Of a stretch of 64,000 nt of DNA, positions 44,366 through 56,570 are shown piece by piece; positions within the stretch are counted from its first letter, which is position 1; the number at the start of each line of letters is the position of its first letter. A program made the position numbers and the translations under genes. The DNA comes from Prorocentrum cordatum (taxonomy: Eukaryota; Sar; Dinophyceae; Prorocentrales; Prorocentraceae). The DNA is taken from the NCBI GenBank assembly GCA_963575745.1, contig CAUYUJ010017820.1, positions 121,461 through 185,460 of the forward strand. The letters are read 5' to 3'. The notes beneath the pieces were generated by a model. That model had not been told where the DNA came from. It saw only the letters and a list, made by a program, of their open reading frames with translations, and searched no databases.

Positions 44366-47124
44366 AGGAAAGAGAGAGACCAATCCATGCGATTGCCATT
44401 CATTTCAAAATATCATTCAGTCTCGACCATGAATGCAAATGCGTTAGATAATTCAGAGTGTTGGTGGTCTTAATCAGAACCGTTAGTATTAAAAAAGGTT
44501 TTCTCAGTGATTGCATTAAGACATAAGTTTTGGGAATCACATCTTGCATTATAGAACTAGTTTTTCTTCACCGTTTCTCTTGTTATCAATAAGTTGTTTC
44601 GTAATTCAGATTAGAGATGGCGAAGAGCAGTTGGTGTCCAAAACAATTCGTAGGCAGGGTGTCGATGGTAATTATGGTCAGCATTATCGATAGACATAGA
44701 GTATGGTATTAAAAAAATAGTTTAAATTTAACGGTCATTATTTTCAGATTGAAGCTTGGAACTAGTGTATGTATTATATTACATAAAAATTTGGATTTGT
44801 TTAGGATCGGAAATATAATTTAATTCTTACGATTTATTTTGTAGAAATTATATGAATCTCGATGATTTTAAGATTTTTTAGTTTTTTCCGGTTGGTAATT
44901 CGCGTTGGACGGTGTAGTATGTTCCTAGATTCGCGAAGAGTTCACAGAGATTTATTATTACTTGATACATTACGAATTCGATTGATTTATCAGTATGTTA
45001 GACCCTAAGATATAATGGTTGTTTTATATTTGTTTTAAATGTGTGTTATGTTTATGGATTAGTTGCATCACAGAATAGAATACCGTCTGTAAGTTTTTTC
45101 ATATACATCAAAGTGCATATTGTTATCGGTTGATTGTGTCCAGAATGTTTTTTTCACAAACTTTTGGGCATAATTGAGTTCAAGATTTGATTTTGTAATC
45201 GTTTTCCCATTTTCTGCCCGCAGAGATACAGCCAATTTGAGTTCACCGCATTGTATTTGGTTTTAGTTTTCCGTGTTCTGATGTTATTGTTTTTATCGAT
45301 TGTTATTTGTTCATGTTTGTTCCCTTCTTATTTCCGATATTGGAAGATCCGTGCTTTCATTGTGCGTCTGACCAACTTGTGCGTTCGGCATTGGATCGTA
45401 CAAGATTCGTTTTGAATCGATTCTCACGGCTGAAAATGTTGTGTTTCAGCACTTTTGCTGTAAATTGTTTCGTCCTGATTTTGCGATAAGATCGTGTGAG
45501 TCACAGTTTTTCAGTTGGCGTGTGCTTTCGTGTGATCATCGTCCTCCTTTTTTCCTTGGGTGCCTCACGAGCGGATTATGAGCGGTGCCCGGTCTGCAGG
45601 CGTTTTCTTGCCGTACATGTTTGGCGTTGTTTGTTTTTCATTGTTCACGGTCTATTTTTGCTTATTTGTTTTCGTTTTGCTTGTGTTTTTGTCTTTGTTT
45701 TTCTTTTTTTTTTTTTGCGCGTTGTTCTTCCAGCATTGCGCTTGAGTTTGTTTCAGTGCAATTTTTTATTTTAGATTTTGTTTCCTTGTTCTCATTTTTC
45801 CCAGCAAATTTCGAATGAATTGTTATTCTCGTATGTTTTCAAATAATTTTGAACATCATGTTTCTGAATAAACGGGCAATGTTTTGTAGAAAGATTTCTC
45901 GTAACCAAATAACGATGTTTGTTTTTAGAACGTAAAAACAAACATTTATTTTTAGAAATGCATGAATCATCTCGTTGGTGACTTAACGGAAGTTTGTAGT
46001 TTTCGATATAAATTATCTACTAGTTATTTTCGAATTTTGTCGTCTCGAATTCTCATCCTAATTGTCGAATCGATAAACAAACCAGGATCAATTCATAAAT
46101 TCGAAACTATGACCCACAAAAAACAATTGCAATCCCAAAAAGATGTTCATAATATTAAGTGAATCTACACGCGAGAACGGGATCACATTTCGACGATATT
46201 GAACGAACAATTATTTGAATGAAAACGAACCTAGATTGCACGTATCAATGCGAATTTTTTTTCGCTTGGCTGAACAAAGTTCTGCAGTACCACGGCACTA
46301 TTGCAATTCAGACATTAAAATTGAAGGACAAGGAAAAATTTCAATACGGAACGGCGGTTTCCGGAACCAGGTGAGCGGCAGGCGGACCGTTCCCGATGAC
46401 GTTCATAAATGCATTGGCAAAACTTTTTGAAAGTTGTAGATATAAGTTTTGAAGAGACACGGTTTATATAATTTCAAATCGTTAGGATTTACATTCGGAA
46501 ATGTGCAGAAGCAGAGCTATGGTGATGAGTCGCAGCAGACAATTCAAAGCAAGTTTGAACGAGTATGGTGGGAACGAACACGCGGTATAGCAGCGTATTT
46601 GTTTTTGATCAGTGTTTTCGTGTTTACAAATAGAAACGGATCGAAATTGAACATCAAGATTGTGAAGTTCCAGTCATTATCAAAACATTAGGATTGTAAT
46701 TAACATCGAACGTTTGAGAGATAATCTGAATAAACGGTCATTGCACATTTAACGTTCCGATGTTTTTCAATATTATGCTATTATCAAGTTTCATTTTTTG
46801 TTCTGCAAAAAATGAGGAGAGTGAACCCAAATGTTTTCAGACGAGCGGCCGCGCGCCAGTTCGCAGGGCCAGACAAGCTGGATTTTGAAATTGGGTTTTT
46901 TCAGCAGCCAATCCGGCCCAGTACAGAGTCTGCACGAACGATTTCGAGATCGACACGCCGGCCGATCGCACAGGAAGAGGCGTCGGAAAGTCATAAATTT
47001 GACGCAGAATCGCAAGCGCAACGCAACAAGCACCGTTAATTCTAACGCGTCATATTGCATTGCAACCGTGCATTTCTATCGGCTCACAATTTTTACATTG
47101 GTCGCTTTGCGCCGAATGCGCCAA
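44366..47124. other. AT-rich DNA, no gene recognised
   Basis: Composition is clearly AT-richer than the first 43 kb. Stops are frequent and no frame exceeds about 95 codons. The 46812-47037 frame (75 codons) and 47275-47487 frame (71 codons) have protein-like composition but no identifiable family. Confidence 0.5.
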
Positions 47125-47222
47125 AGGAACAAAAAGTTTAAAAACAAATAAAAGAAAAATTAAGAAGAAAATACATGAAAAAAAACAAAATAATAATAAA
47201 AAAAAATAATAATAGAAAAAAT
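47125..47222. repeat. A-rich tract
   Basis: About 100 bp of mostly A with scattered T, G and C (AAATAAAAG, AATAATAATAAAAA). Could be an old retroposed poly(A) tail or simple AT-rich sequence. Confidence 0.7.
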
Positions 47223-47754
47223 GAACGTTTGATGCTCACAAGCAATTATTTTCATCACTCCGCCGGTCAGGGTCATGGGATTTCCGAGCCAGGGAAAAAG
47301 CGACGGTCCTTGCCAGAGTCTCTGCCAGCTCGCAGAGTTGGCAAACGAGCAAAAATTAGCGGAAGCGAAGGACGATTCCGAAGAAAGCGTATTAGAGTGC
47401 GTTTGGCCGGCGAAATTGCCGGATTTTCCATATTGCATTCACATTTCGATCCATATCAATAGAGAAGAAGTATTTTGTAGAGATTCTTAAAATCTAGATT
47501 CATTCTGTGTTGAGGGCAGGGTTCACGAGCAGATTTTCGAGGCAGTTTCGGTCAGAATTGAGGTTCTGAGGCCGATTCGGTAATTTCCGTCGTTTAGGAT
47601 TTGATTTTCGAGATTCTCTAATTTAGAATTGTCGTGGTGATGGATCGAAGTTTTGAGTTTGTTGAAGGTGTTTTCTTCGAGGTCGCTCATGGCTCGGCAA
47701 GATTGTCGGTGAACTCGAGTGTTGATATCCCGCTCTTACATTTCCAGGCTTGAA

Positions 47755-47910
47755 TTTTCGGTCGCGTTAGCCCGGATTTTTCGAGTCGCCTTAGCCCGAA
47801 TTTTCGAGCCGCCTTAGCCCGAATGTTTCGAGCCGACTCAGCCTGGAAATTTCTGCCGCCTTACCCTGGATTTTCGGAGCACCTTAACTGGCGATTATCG
47901 AGCCCGCTTA
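47755..47910 (+). repeat. ~23-bp tandem repeat (GAATTTTCGAGCCGCCTTAGCCC)
   Basis: About six to seven units, in pieces: TTTTCGAGYCGCCTTAGCCCG. Related TTTTCGAGGTCGC words continue to about 48015. Confidence 0.85.
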
Positions 47911-48039
47911 CCTTCCGTTGTGCTTCCCGCGCTCGGATCGTCGAGGTCGTGTAGGGTTGGATTTTCGAGGTCGCTAGGTCGCTCCGAGTTCGGACTGTCG
48001 AGGTTGTTCAGGGTTTTGTTGTTCGGGAAGGCTGACGAC

Positions 48040-48370
48040 ATGTAGTGAAATCTAGATTTATATTATGTGGCAGTGGATGTGTATGGAAATCCATTAAATC
48101 TACATTTAAATGATGACATATAGATGCGGTGTATGCAAATAATTTCAATCTAGGTTTGAATGATGACAGATAGATGCGGTGTAGACAAATCCTAAAAATT
48201 TAGTTTTAAATGGTGAAGCCAGGTCAGGTCTATGCAAATCATTTAGATCTATACCTACATGATGAATATAGATTACGTGTATGCAACTCATTTTAATCTA
48301 GATTTAAATGATGAAGATGGAAGGGGGCATGTGGAAATCATCTAGACCCAGATTTAAAGGACTGCATGTA
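48040..48370 (+). repeat. ~50-60-bp tandem repeat, about 6-7 units
   Basis: Units contain AATCTAGATTTAAATGATGA followed by TAGATGCGGTGTATGCAAAT. Spacing varies between about 32 and 60 bp, so units are diverged and indel-rich. Confidence 0.8.
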
Positions 48371-48429
48371 GTGAGTCGACGTGGCCGGCGTTCGATCATT
48401 TAAATTTAGATTTCAAGGAATACCAAAAC

Positions 48430-49377
48430 GAGAATCCAGTGCCACTGATATATACATACATACATGCATTTTTGTTTATGTTTGTTCTGGATCAACGTCG
48501 GGGTTTTTCATAGATAGGGTTTGTGTATATAATTTGGCATATAATGTGGCGTAAATATTGTTGTTTTTCTCTGAAGTGTTTTGCTTTGGTTCTATTGAAA
48601 GTGTCGCTGTAATTCCGTTTGATTCCGGGTTTTTGAATCGCAAATTACAACTTTAATTTAAGGGAAGGGATTTTTAGATTAGCGATCGGAATTAGTTTGT
48701 CATTCAAATTGAAGTAATATTTTTTTTATTCAGGATCGCAGATATTGTTGGATTTTTTTATTTAAAAATAATATATAGATGTGTGTGTATATATTTATAT
48801 ATATATAATATAACAACAACATTAGTTGCCGTACTTTGACAACCTAGGTCAGGTGTGTTGTATACAAACCCCGTGAAAACAACAAAGATGGGATTGGTTT
48901 TTGAACCATGTTTTTGCACATGGTTGTTTATTCTTCATGAAACAGTTCGAGTACAAGAGATAGAGAGTCGACAGATTCCGTCCTGTCTCTCTCTTCCTTT
49001 CGGTTCTACTGTTTTTTCTATTCCGGATTTGTTTTGCCGAGCTGAGAGAATCAGATCATGCGTATTCTTAGATCAAAAGACAGAAATCAGATCATGCATA
49101 TTCTCAGAGCGAAATTAGTATTTTCTATGTTTAATATGTCGAGAAGTTATAGTTCAGTTGAATTTAGCGATATTTTAGTTTTTCATGTGAAAATTCCGTT
49201 TCTGAGGTTTAGAGATTGTGTGGTTTACAGTTTGTAATTTGTTTTAGAGGATAAAATTGTTTTCAACGTTTGTTCGTTGAACTTTATGTTGATGTACGAA
49301 GCGTTGACAGAGTTTTATGGTTTGTTGATACACGATGTCGTTCGACTCATGTCTTAGTATGTTTGCCGGTATCATTC

Positions 49378-49378
<1 letters not shown>
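48430..49378. other. AT-rich DNA, no gene recognised
   Basis: One 87-codon plus frame (48855-49118) with no recognisable domain. AGAATCAGATCATGC occurs twice (49048 and 49085). Confidence 0.45.

Positions 49379-49462
<84 letters not shown>
49379..49462. repeat. Uninterrupted run of 84 T
   Basis: Pure poly(T), i.e. poly(A) on the minus strand. It may mark the 3' end of a sequence retroposed on the minus strand (from above 49463), or slippage in a homopolymer. No recognised gene abuts it. Confidence 0.97.
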
Positions 49463-50825
49463 CCATGATTTCAAATGTATATTAAGGTATTTGTTTCCAT
49501 AATTTTATCGATTGTTCTTTTTACATCGCCATGTGTATGCATTAGTTGTACCATGCATATTCATTCGTTGATTCAACCGAGAAGAGAATCGCATAATTCT
49601 AGGTGTAGTTTAGTTTCGTTTCATTCAGATAATTTTTCGTTAAGTATCGTCGAGAATGTGATCCCGTTCTCGTGTATAGAATCGAATTTAGTTCATAATA
49701 CAGATATTTTTTCATAGGATAATTCAGTTGGTATTGTGTATACATGTTTTTGGGATTGCAGGTTGGTCTTCATGCGTCAGGTCTCCGAGTTTGTGATTTG
49801 ATTGTGGTTTGTTTTATCGAATAGACAATTTGAATTGACAATTTTTTCGGTTCATGCGTTCTGCAAGTCGATGAGTTGGTCTGAACGTTGTAAGTTTTCA
49901 AGAGAATCGTGAGTCATGTATGTTCTTTCAATATCGGATAAGTGTTTTTTTTTGTGTGTGCATGAGTTTTGGCGTCCCTCATGTAAGCGTTTTCCAGAAA
50001 CAATATGGGTGGCGCCAATTCTAAGGCGTGTTAACATAGAGTAAGCGGAGTGTTTTTTTCTTGCGACGGTACAGAATATCATTGAAATAGTTTGAGAGCG
50101 CATGGATATTGTGTTGGCCTGTTTTGTTCCATTACATTGTTCCTGATTTGATCATGCCGCGGTCCCAGGGGGACCTGTTTTCCAGACTCGCAGGGCAGGT
50201 CATTTTTTTCGATAGGCAGTTCCGCCGGCCCCAGATTTAACTATCGCGGATGCTAGAAATTATGATTAGCATCCATGTTTTGCTGTTCGAGTTAGTGTTT
50301 GCATGGTTTTTTCTGCGCACAGAAGACGTCAGCGTTGCTGCCGAGATTGGCTGTTCATTTAGTTATGCGGAAGCGGCAAAGATAGAAAGTAACTCCGGCG
50401 CGCTAGGGGATAGTTGACCAAACAAATTCGGCGGCGTCGGTTATTTCTTGTCGAAATGCGTTTTTAATCCCCCCCTCTCTTTTTTCATTGGAGGAATGAA
50501 CTTCCGGATTTGTTTTGCCGAGGTGAGAGAATCTGTTTTATATACTGAGAGTCGGCGGTAAAGCGTCAATTTTGTCTGCCGCCGGGGAGTCGTGGAGCTT
50601 CCTCGTGCAAAGCGGGCGGCAATCTCGCATTGTGCGTGCGAGGGCGCGGTCTCACGGAGGAAGCATTTCTGAGGAAATTTATGGAGTATGACTAGTTTTC
50701 TGGTGTCATCGCTGAAAGCGTGACGAGTTCGGGCGAAACTAGCGCGTCGCACAGATTCTTGGCGATTCTGTGTTGCTCGAGTCACGAGTTGAGTCAGGAA
50801 AGCCAGCAAGATCTCTAAAACATTT
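49463..50825. other. AT-rich DNA, no gene recognised
   Basis: Minus frames at 49852-50103 and 50441-50809 (83 and 122 codons) lack recognisable domains. Confidence 0.45.
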
Positions 50826-51535
50826 GCAGAGTACGGATATATTCTCGAGCCCAGTTCTAATAGCAGATTGAGTTCAGGCGTCTAGATTTTGTAGGGTTGC
50901 GTGCTTGATGTTTTCTTGTTTTCTAAATTGTTGTGCCGAACGGTTTTTCAGTTCCTACAGTTGAAGACTCGCCAAGAAAACTGTCACCATTTCAAAAAAA
51001 AACAGAGTACAAATAGTTTTTCGGACCGAGTTTTGATGGCAGATCGAGGCCAGGCGTCCACATTTTTAGATTCAGACGTTTGATAATTTTTTTTTCCCAT
51101 TGTTGTGCCGAACAGCTTTGTATATCACAGTTAAGGCAAGAAAACCACCATTATTTCTTAAACAAATAGCAGAGTACGAATCGTTCTTCGAACCGAGTTC
51201 TGATATCAGTCCGAGTTCAGACGTCTAGATATTCAGACTAGCGTGTTTGGTGGATTAATTTTGATTGTTGTGCCTAAGAGCTCTCTGGTTCATTTGCAGT
51301 GCGAGTTAAGTCAAGAACACCATTCGCACCTCGAAAAAAAAATAGCGTATCAATAGTTGCGTGGACGTAGCTTTGGTAACAAACCGAGTTCAGACCTCTA
51401 GATGCGTGAGACGAACGCGCTTGCTGATTGCAGATCGATTAGCTGTGCCTATAAGCTTTGTAGTTATCCTAAAGCTCGAGTTAAGTACTGAAAACCGACA
51501 GCACCTTTCAATATTACCCGAACGTGGATGTTTTT
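50826..51535 (+). repeat. ~170-bp diverged tandem repeat, 4 units
   Basis: Units start near 50827, 51004, 51171 and 51344 with GCAGAGTACRAAT. Each contains CGAGTTCTGAT..CAGA, GAGTTCAGACGTCTAGAT, TTGTTGTGCC(G/T)AA.AGCTTT and AAGAAAACC.CCA..A(5-9). Periods are 177, 167 and 173 bp. Confidence 0.85.
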
Positions 51536-53290
51536 TGGCAGTAGTAGGTACCCGATCGACCTGATATTAAGATGGCGAGCGGGAATGAAATCGAATATGG
51601 GGGAAAACATCCTAGAGCTCTAACGAATGTTAAAATTTTGAGAAATCGAATTTAAACCGAGCAAAATTATGCAAAACATCCATCGCTATTTTTTTTTGCC
51701 AAGCAGCCTCCCAGCGCGCCGGAGTTACTCTTCTAGCTTCGCCGCTAACGCTCTTAGGGAAGCTCTGCGAGTCATTTTAAGTTTTTTTTTTTTTCGTGTT
51801 TGTTCCCTCCCTCCCTGGCCTCCCCTTCTCCTGCATGTCGTGCTATCTCGGTTCGCTTAGTTGTTTTTCATTATTCTGCCTCGTCGCCGTGGTTTTGCCG
51901 GGCGTCAGATGCAGCGTGCTTGATTTTTTCCTTGATTTTTACTACGCCTCTCCTGGGGCCACGGTCTTGCCTGGCCTCTAGAGGTTGCCGGTGTAATTCT
52001 GATAGCACATCATTGCAAGAGGTTTATGAAAAAAAGCGAGGAAGCTCTACGAGTTCCCGGCAGTAACCAAGGTTGACGGTTTACCGCCGGCTTTCAGTTT
52101 TTGTTTTTCGCTAGAGAATCGGCGTTTCTGCGTCTATTCGCTAATCGTCAACAACGTGGCGCCTGCGATGGTCTTCTCGTTCTCGTCTTTTCTTGGTTTC
52201 TCTCATTTTCTGGCATTCCGTTTTCCCTCATTCTTTGCAGTTCTGACGTGTCTGGTGCTGTTGATTGTGTCGACAGTGATTTTCGCGCGAGAAATTCTGG
52301 TCATTCGGCGACCAGCCCCAATTTCTCCAGCATATTGCCAGCTGGTTTCGTCTTCGGCCTGCTTGCATTGCGGTAGATGACCAGGAATTTGACCGTTCGC
52401 CATGCAGGACAACGATTTTTGGTTTGCCTTTCTAGGCACATTTTTTTCCGACACCTACTTTGACACCCGAGCCATCGGTTTGAAGAAGTGTGTTGCGATG
52501 ATGACCTCAACGCTTGGCGTGTTGTTCCTCTAAGCATGCCTGGCGCCAAGATGGCTGCCCTTACACAGTCACGCGATTCCCTGCGCGATTGCGGCCGCGC
52601 GAAGAGAGTTTTAAGATGGCGTAGTTTCGGCGGTGAATTATTTGGAAATGCGTTTTTGGTGCCTCGCGGCGATTCTCTAGTTTATTTCGTCTTCGCCGTC
52701 TCCAAGGCGCACATTGTGTCGTAGATCGAACAGTGCGTGCCATTGCCGTGCGGAACGTATATAGAACACCGCTTGTGACCCTTCTGGTGTTGCGCAGCAC
52801 GGTTTTTAATTTCGCATATCCCTGCTTTGACGCTTTGAATGTATTCTAATCTTCTCCATGGTACGTGAAATTTGCATTAGGATCGACAGCAGCTTCTTGA
52901 TATTAGGCCCTCAGTGTTTTTTCTTTCTTTTCGGCTCTCGTCCATCGTCCTCCTCGTGTTCCTCGTCGTCGCACGCGTCGTCTGGAAGAACTTCTGTTCG
53001 ATGCTCCAGATTCCATGATTTCGCTATTGGCGCCACTCGCGTTTGCAACCTTTTTTGTAATTTCAGCGCCGACCGAGGGACAGTTTGCCGCGTTCCCCTT
53101 GATTCCCGTCCTCTGTGTGGGTGCCGCTTGGCGGGGCTTGTGGTCTCGCTGTTCTCCCCCTTTTCCCTCCTTCCTCGCCCGTTCGAGAGTAATTGAAATG
53201 GCACATCTGGTTTTCGGGCACCGTTCGTTTAAGATATTAATGCAGACGATTTACATGCGTGCCGTCCTTCTTCGGCGTATTCCCACCCCT
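51536..53290. other. Mixed-composition DNA, no gene recognised
   Basis: Frames up to about 110 codons on both strands without domains. Confidence 0.4.
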
Positions 53291-53475
53291 CGTAGTGCGC
53301 CGTTCCGTGCGGATTTCGAATGCGGGCCGCCTTATCCTGAGATTCCGACTGCAGGCCGCCTGGTTCCGGAGGTTCTGAATGCGACGCGAAGAATTCGGGT
53401 GCAGGCCGCCTTTACGAGCAGGTCGCCTTACACGAAACCTTTACCCGAAGAATTCAAGTGCAGGCCGTCTTGCCC
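53291..53475 (+). repeat. Short tandem repeat with GCAGGCCGCCT words
   Basis: GAATTCGGGTGCAGGCCGCC-type units recur five times about 30-50 bp apart (GAATGCGGGCCGCC, GACTGCAGGCCGCC, GGGTGCAGGCCGCC, AAGTGCAGGCCGTC). Confidence 0.7.
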
Positions 53476-53759
53476 AAGGCTGCGTTAGCGCGGTTTCAGC
53501 CTTCTTGTTGCTCCTGGTCCGGCCTTGTCAGCCTGCCTCCGAGAAGCAGTCGCCAGACCAGAAGTCCGAAGACAGTCGGGCGGGCGTCGATCTACTAGAG
53601 ATGTCAGGTTTTCCTGCAACGTCGAGCGGAGCTCACATTGTCGGAAGTGGAGCTTCACCGCCATTTCAAAAAGTGCAGGCGTCGAGCTGTGGTTTCCAGT
53701 TTTCTCATTCTCCTCCATCCGTTCTTCCTTGTTTGAGGGGCTGCAGATTACGTGCGGCA

Positions 53760-55050
53760 GGTAAGACAGATCTACCCTCATGGGGTATGATCGAAAATGA
53801 AGAGAGCGGGCATCAAAGGTTTAGGATGTACGTGTTGAATGGTATGCTAGCGCGTAAGAAGGAACAGTATTAAATAATGATTGTTGTTGTCATCGTCGTA
53901 GTCGTGGTTGAATATCCATTTTCCCAGAAAATATTTACTGTTGACCTTTGAAAGCAGTTCCGCGTGCTCTCGCCTCGACGCCGACTGAAATTCCTCCGAA
54001 AACACGAGGCTCCCGCTCGAGCGCGGGCTTGGTTGTAAAGGTGCCCCTGGAGGCCCGGCTACATCGACAACGGCTTCGCTCGATAGTTTCTCGCAATTTA
54101 GAGACACCCTGGCCAGAGAGGCCCCCGGACTCAGAAACGGCGGTCCCGCTTGAGACTGTCTTAGAAGTCAGGCAAGGTGGCGGACGACAAGAGCATCTGC
54201 TCGATATTTCCTCACGATTTACTCCGAGAGCCCGGGCCAGGAAGGACCCCGAACTCAGGAACGGCGGTGTCGCTCGAGACTTTCTCGTGTTCAGTCATTT
54301 GTGCAGTCCAAGACCCGGATAGCGACGCAGTTGAAAGCGCGTGGAACGCTTATGGGAGACGCTGGCAGGGCGCTGGAGAGCAGACGCTTGCCAGGACGCT
54401 GGGAAGCATGCTTGGGGAGCTTACAAGCTTGGAAAAACGAGGTTCGAAGGAACTTCGAAGGATCTGCGGAAAGGCTTCAGGCACGCGTATTGGGAACGAG
54501 TAGGAAACCGCTTCTTGGGACCCGCTGCCGGCTTAAGCAGGCCGCTCCGGGATTGCCTGCCCGGGAGCTTTGGAGAGGGGCAGGCCTACTCCGCGCCGCC
54601 AGCTTCTAATCTGAAGCCCTGTAGCTCTCAGAGAGCTATTCGGGAAAATAGGTGGAGGCCCAACTACGACGACAAGTGCTCTCTCGTTCGATAGTTCCTC
54701 AAGATGCATTCTCAGATGCCCTGGCCGAAGAGGCCCCCGAACTCAAGAGTGGAGGTCTCGCTCGAGAATTTCTCATAATGCAGGCAAGTTGTCGGAGGCC
54801 CAGACACGGCGACGAAGAGTTTCCGTTCGATATTTCTCAATCTGTATTCCGAGAGCCCCTGGCCAGAGAGGGCCCCGAGTTCAGGAACGGCGCTCTCGCT
54901 CGAGAGGTCCTCGCACTTGAGTCAGTGGCCGACAAGGAAGGGATTCCCCCCGAAAGGGGGTGCAATCGAAGACGAAATGGTCGGGTATGGTTAGGGTATA
55001 CACAATGCAAGACACGCTAGCCAGTAAGAACGGGCATCTTAATATGATTA
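53760..55050 (+). repeat. Duplicated segment with four ~45-codon repeat units
   Basis: 53770-53895 aligns with about 54940-55050 (GGTATGATCGAARA..GTAAGAA....TAATATGATTRTTGTTGTTGT). Between them lie four units of about 135 bp, at about 54050-54165, 54180-54290, 54660-54775 and 54790-54915. They share TCGATATTTCTC, CCCTGGCCAGAGAGGCCCCCGAACTCAGGAACGG in pieces, and TCGCTCGAGA.TTTCTC. In frame, three read as ARKDPELRNGGVARDFL, AEEAPELKSGGLAREFL and AREGPEFRNGALAREVL. No family recognised. Confidence 0.75.
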
Positions 55051-55059
55051 TTGTTGTTG

Positions 55060-56470
55060 TTGCTCTCACCGTTTCTCTTTCACGTTCTCTCATTTTGATG
55101 TTGTATTTGTCGATGGGCCTTGCTCGTAGGTCGCGGCATCCGCGGATTGCACGCAAGGTTTTTTTTTCCGGGTGTTTTGGGAAGACTCAATTTACGTGAG
55201 AATTATGCTGACGAGTTGTGGGAAGTCTTTTGTTTGCGATGTTGCGAGGTGGGTCAGAGTGGCTCCCATAAGAGAAGATGCGTTGCGTTTGCAAAGTGAT
55301 GTTTTTTCGGTCTTGCGCCGACGTTTTCACAGCTTGATTTAATTTTGGTTGCCATCGAATCTTAGTTATGTCCGCCTGTTGTGGGGTGTATCTGCCGCGT
55401 GCTTGTTCAAGCAGGTTGATAAAGCAGTCGCGGTGGCTGAGCTGATGGTGCGAGCATGCGTTGCTTCATGTCAGGTTCACCACCGACGTTCATGATGTAT
55501 GCAAGTTTTTTCGTCTGTTTTAGTATCTTTGTTCGGATCAAGCGTACAAGCCAACTTACATTTTTGTCATCGGTCTTCGGGCGTGTGGGTGTGCTCGTTT
55601 CCGCTTTTTTGTCAGCATGTCGTTTGGAACATTTATTCGAAGTGTAGCTTTCTACTGGAGTTTAGGTTGTGGCTTGCAGCCAGGTCCACTCGAGGGTCAT
55701 TTGTTGATCACGCGGCCCAAGTTCTTCATCAATTTGCAGCGCTGTCAGTTTCCAAAAAGGGTGACACATTTTTTGTTCCTGCTCGCAGGCAAGTCACGAC
55801 AATTTGAAGGCTCCGAAGACCGAGGGAGGCACAACATCACTCGCACGCACAGCCCAGCAATTTCCAAGTATAGTTTCGAAATCATTTCAGTACCCAGTGT
55901 CATCACTGCAGATGTTTCGACCTTTTACCACTTCTGTTCTGTCAGCGCCCTCCTTTACTGCACATATCTTCGAGTCAGGTTGTCCCCGACTGTCCATGGT
56001 CCTGTCTCCGCCTCGCGTTGCCAGCATTTTTTTCCTTTGGCTGTGGCCCCGACCGTTTCCGTCCGTCCCTGGCCCTGCTGTTGCCTCCGTTGCGCTGGTT
56101 TCTCTTGGCCCCAGCTGTCCTTTGCCCTGGTGCCATCCTCCGCTGCCGCCAATTTTGTATGAGTTCGGCCTTGTTCTGGGCTGCCTCTGATTGTTTTGGT
56201 CTTTGCGTTGCTTTCCGCTGCTGCCAGCCTCTTCGAATCGGTTCTGCTTGTCCCGTGTGTATCTGATCCTTGGATTTTTGTGGCCCGGCCTTCTGCCCGG
56301 CTCTTCCCGACTGCCCCTCGCTATTGTGTTTTGGTGCCTCAAATTGCGCTTGTTTATCTTGCTCGGCTTTGTCTATGAGGAAAATCCAGGAGACCTCGCG
56401 CGGCGCGCAATAGTTCAATTATCCAGTCCGCACGTCCGCTCCATACGATGTTGGCGGACGTTTGCGCGAT
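55060..56470. other. No gene recognised
   Basis: Frames of 90-180 codons on both strands around 55.6-56.5 kb, Ser/Pro/Cys-rich on plus and Arg/Gln/Gly-rich on minus, without domains. Confidence 0.4.
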
Positions 56471-56472
56471 GT

Positions 56473-56570
56473 TCCGACGTAAATCCGACGTGAATCTGAC
56501 GTGAATCAGGCGTGAACCCGACGTGAAACCGATGTAGATCAGACGTGAGTCCGACGTGGATCTGACGTTT
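56473..56570 (+). repeat. 11-bp tandem repeat (GAATCCGACGT), about 9 units
   Basis: Successive units end in GACGT or GGCGT/GATGT every 11 bp: AAATCCGACGT, GAATCTGACGT, GAATCAGGCGT, GAACCCGACGT, GAAACCGATGT, AGATCAGACGT, GAGTCCGACGT, GGATCTGACGT. Confidence 0.92.
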
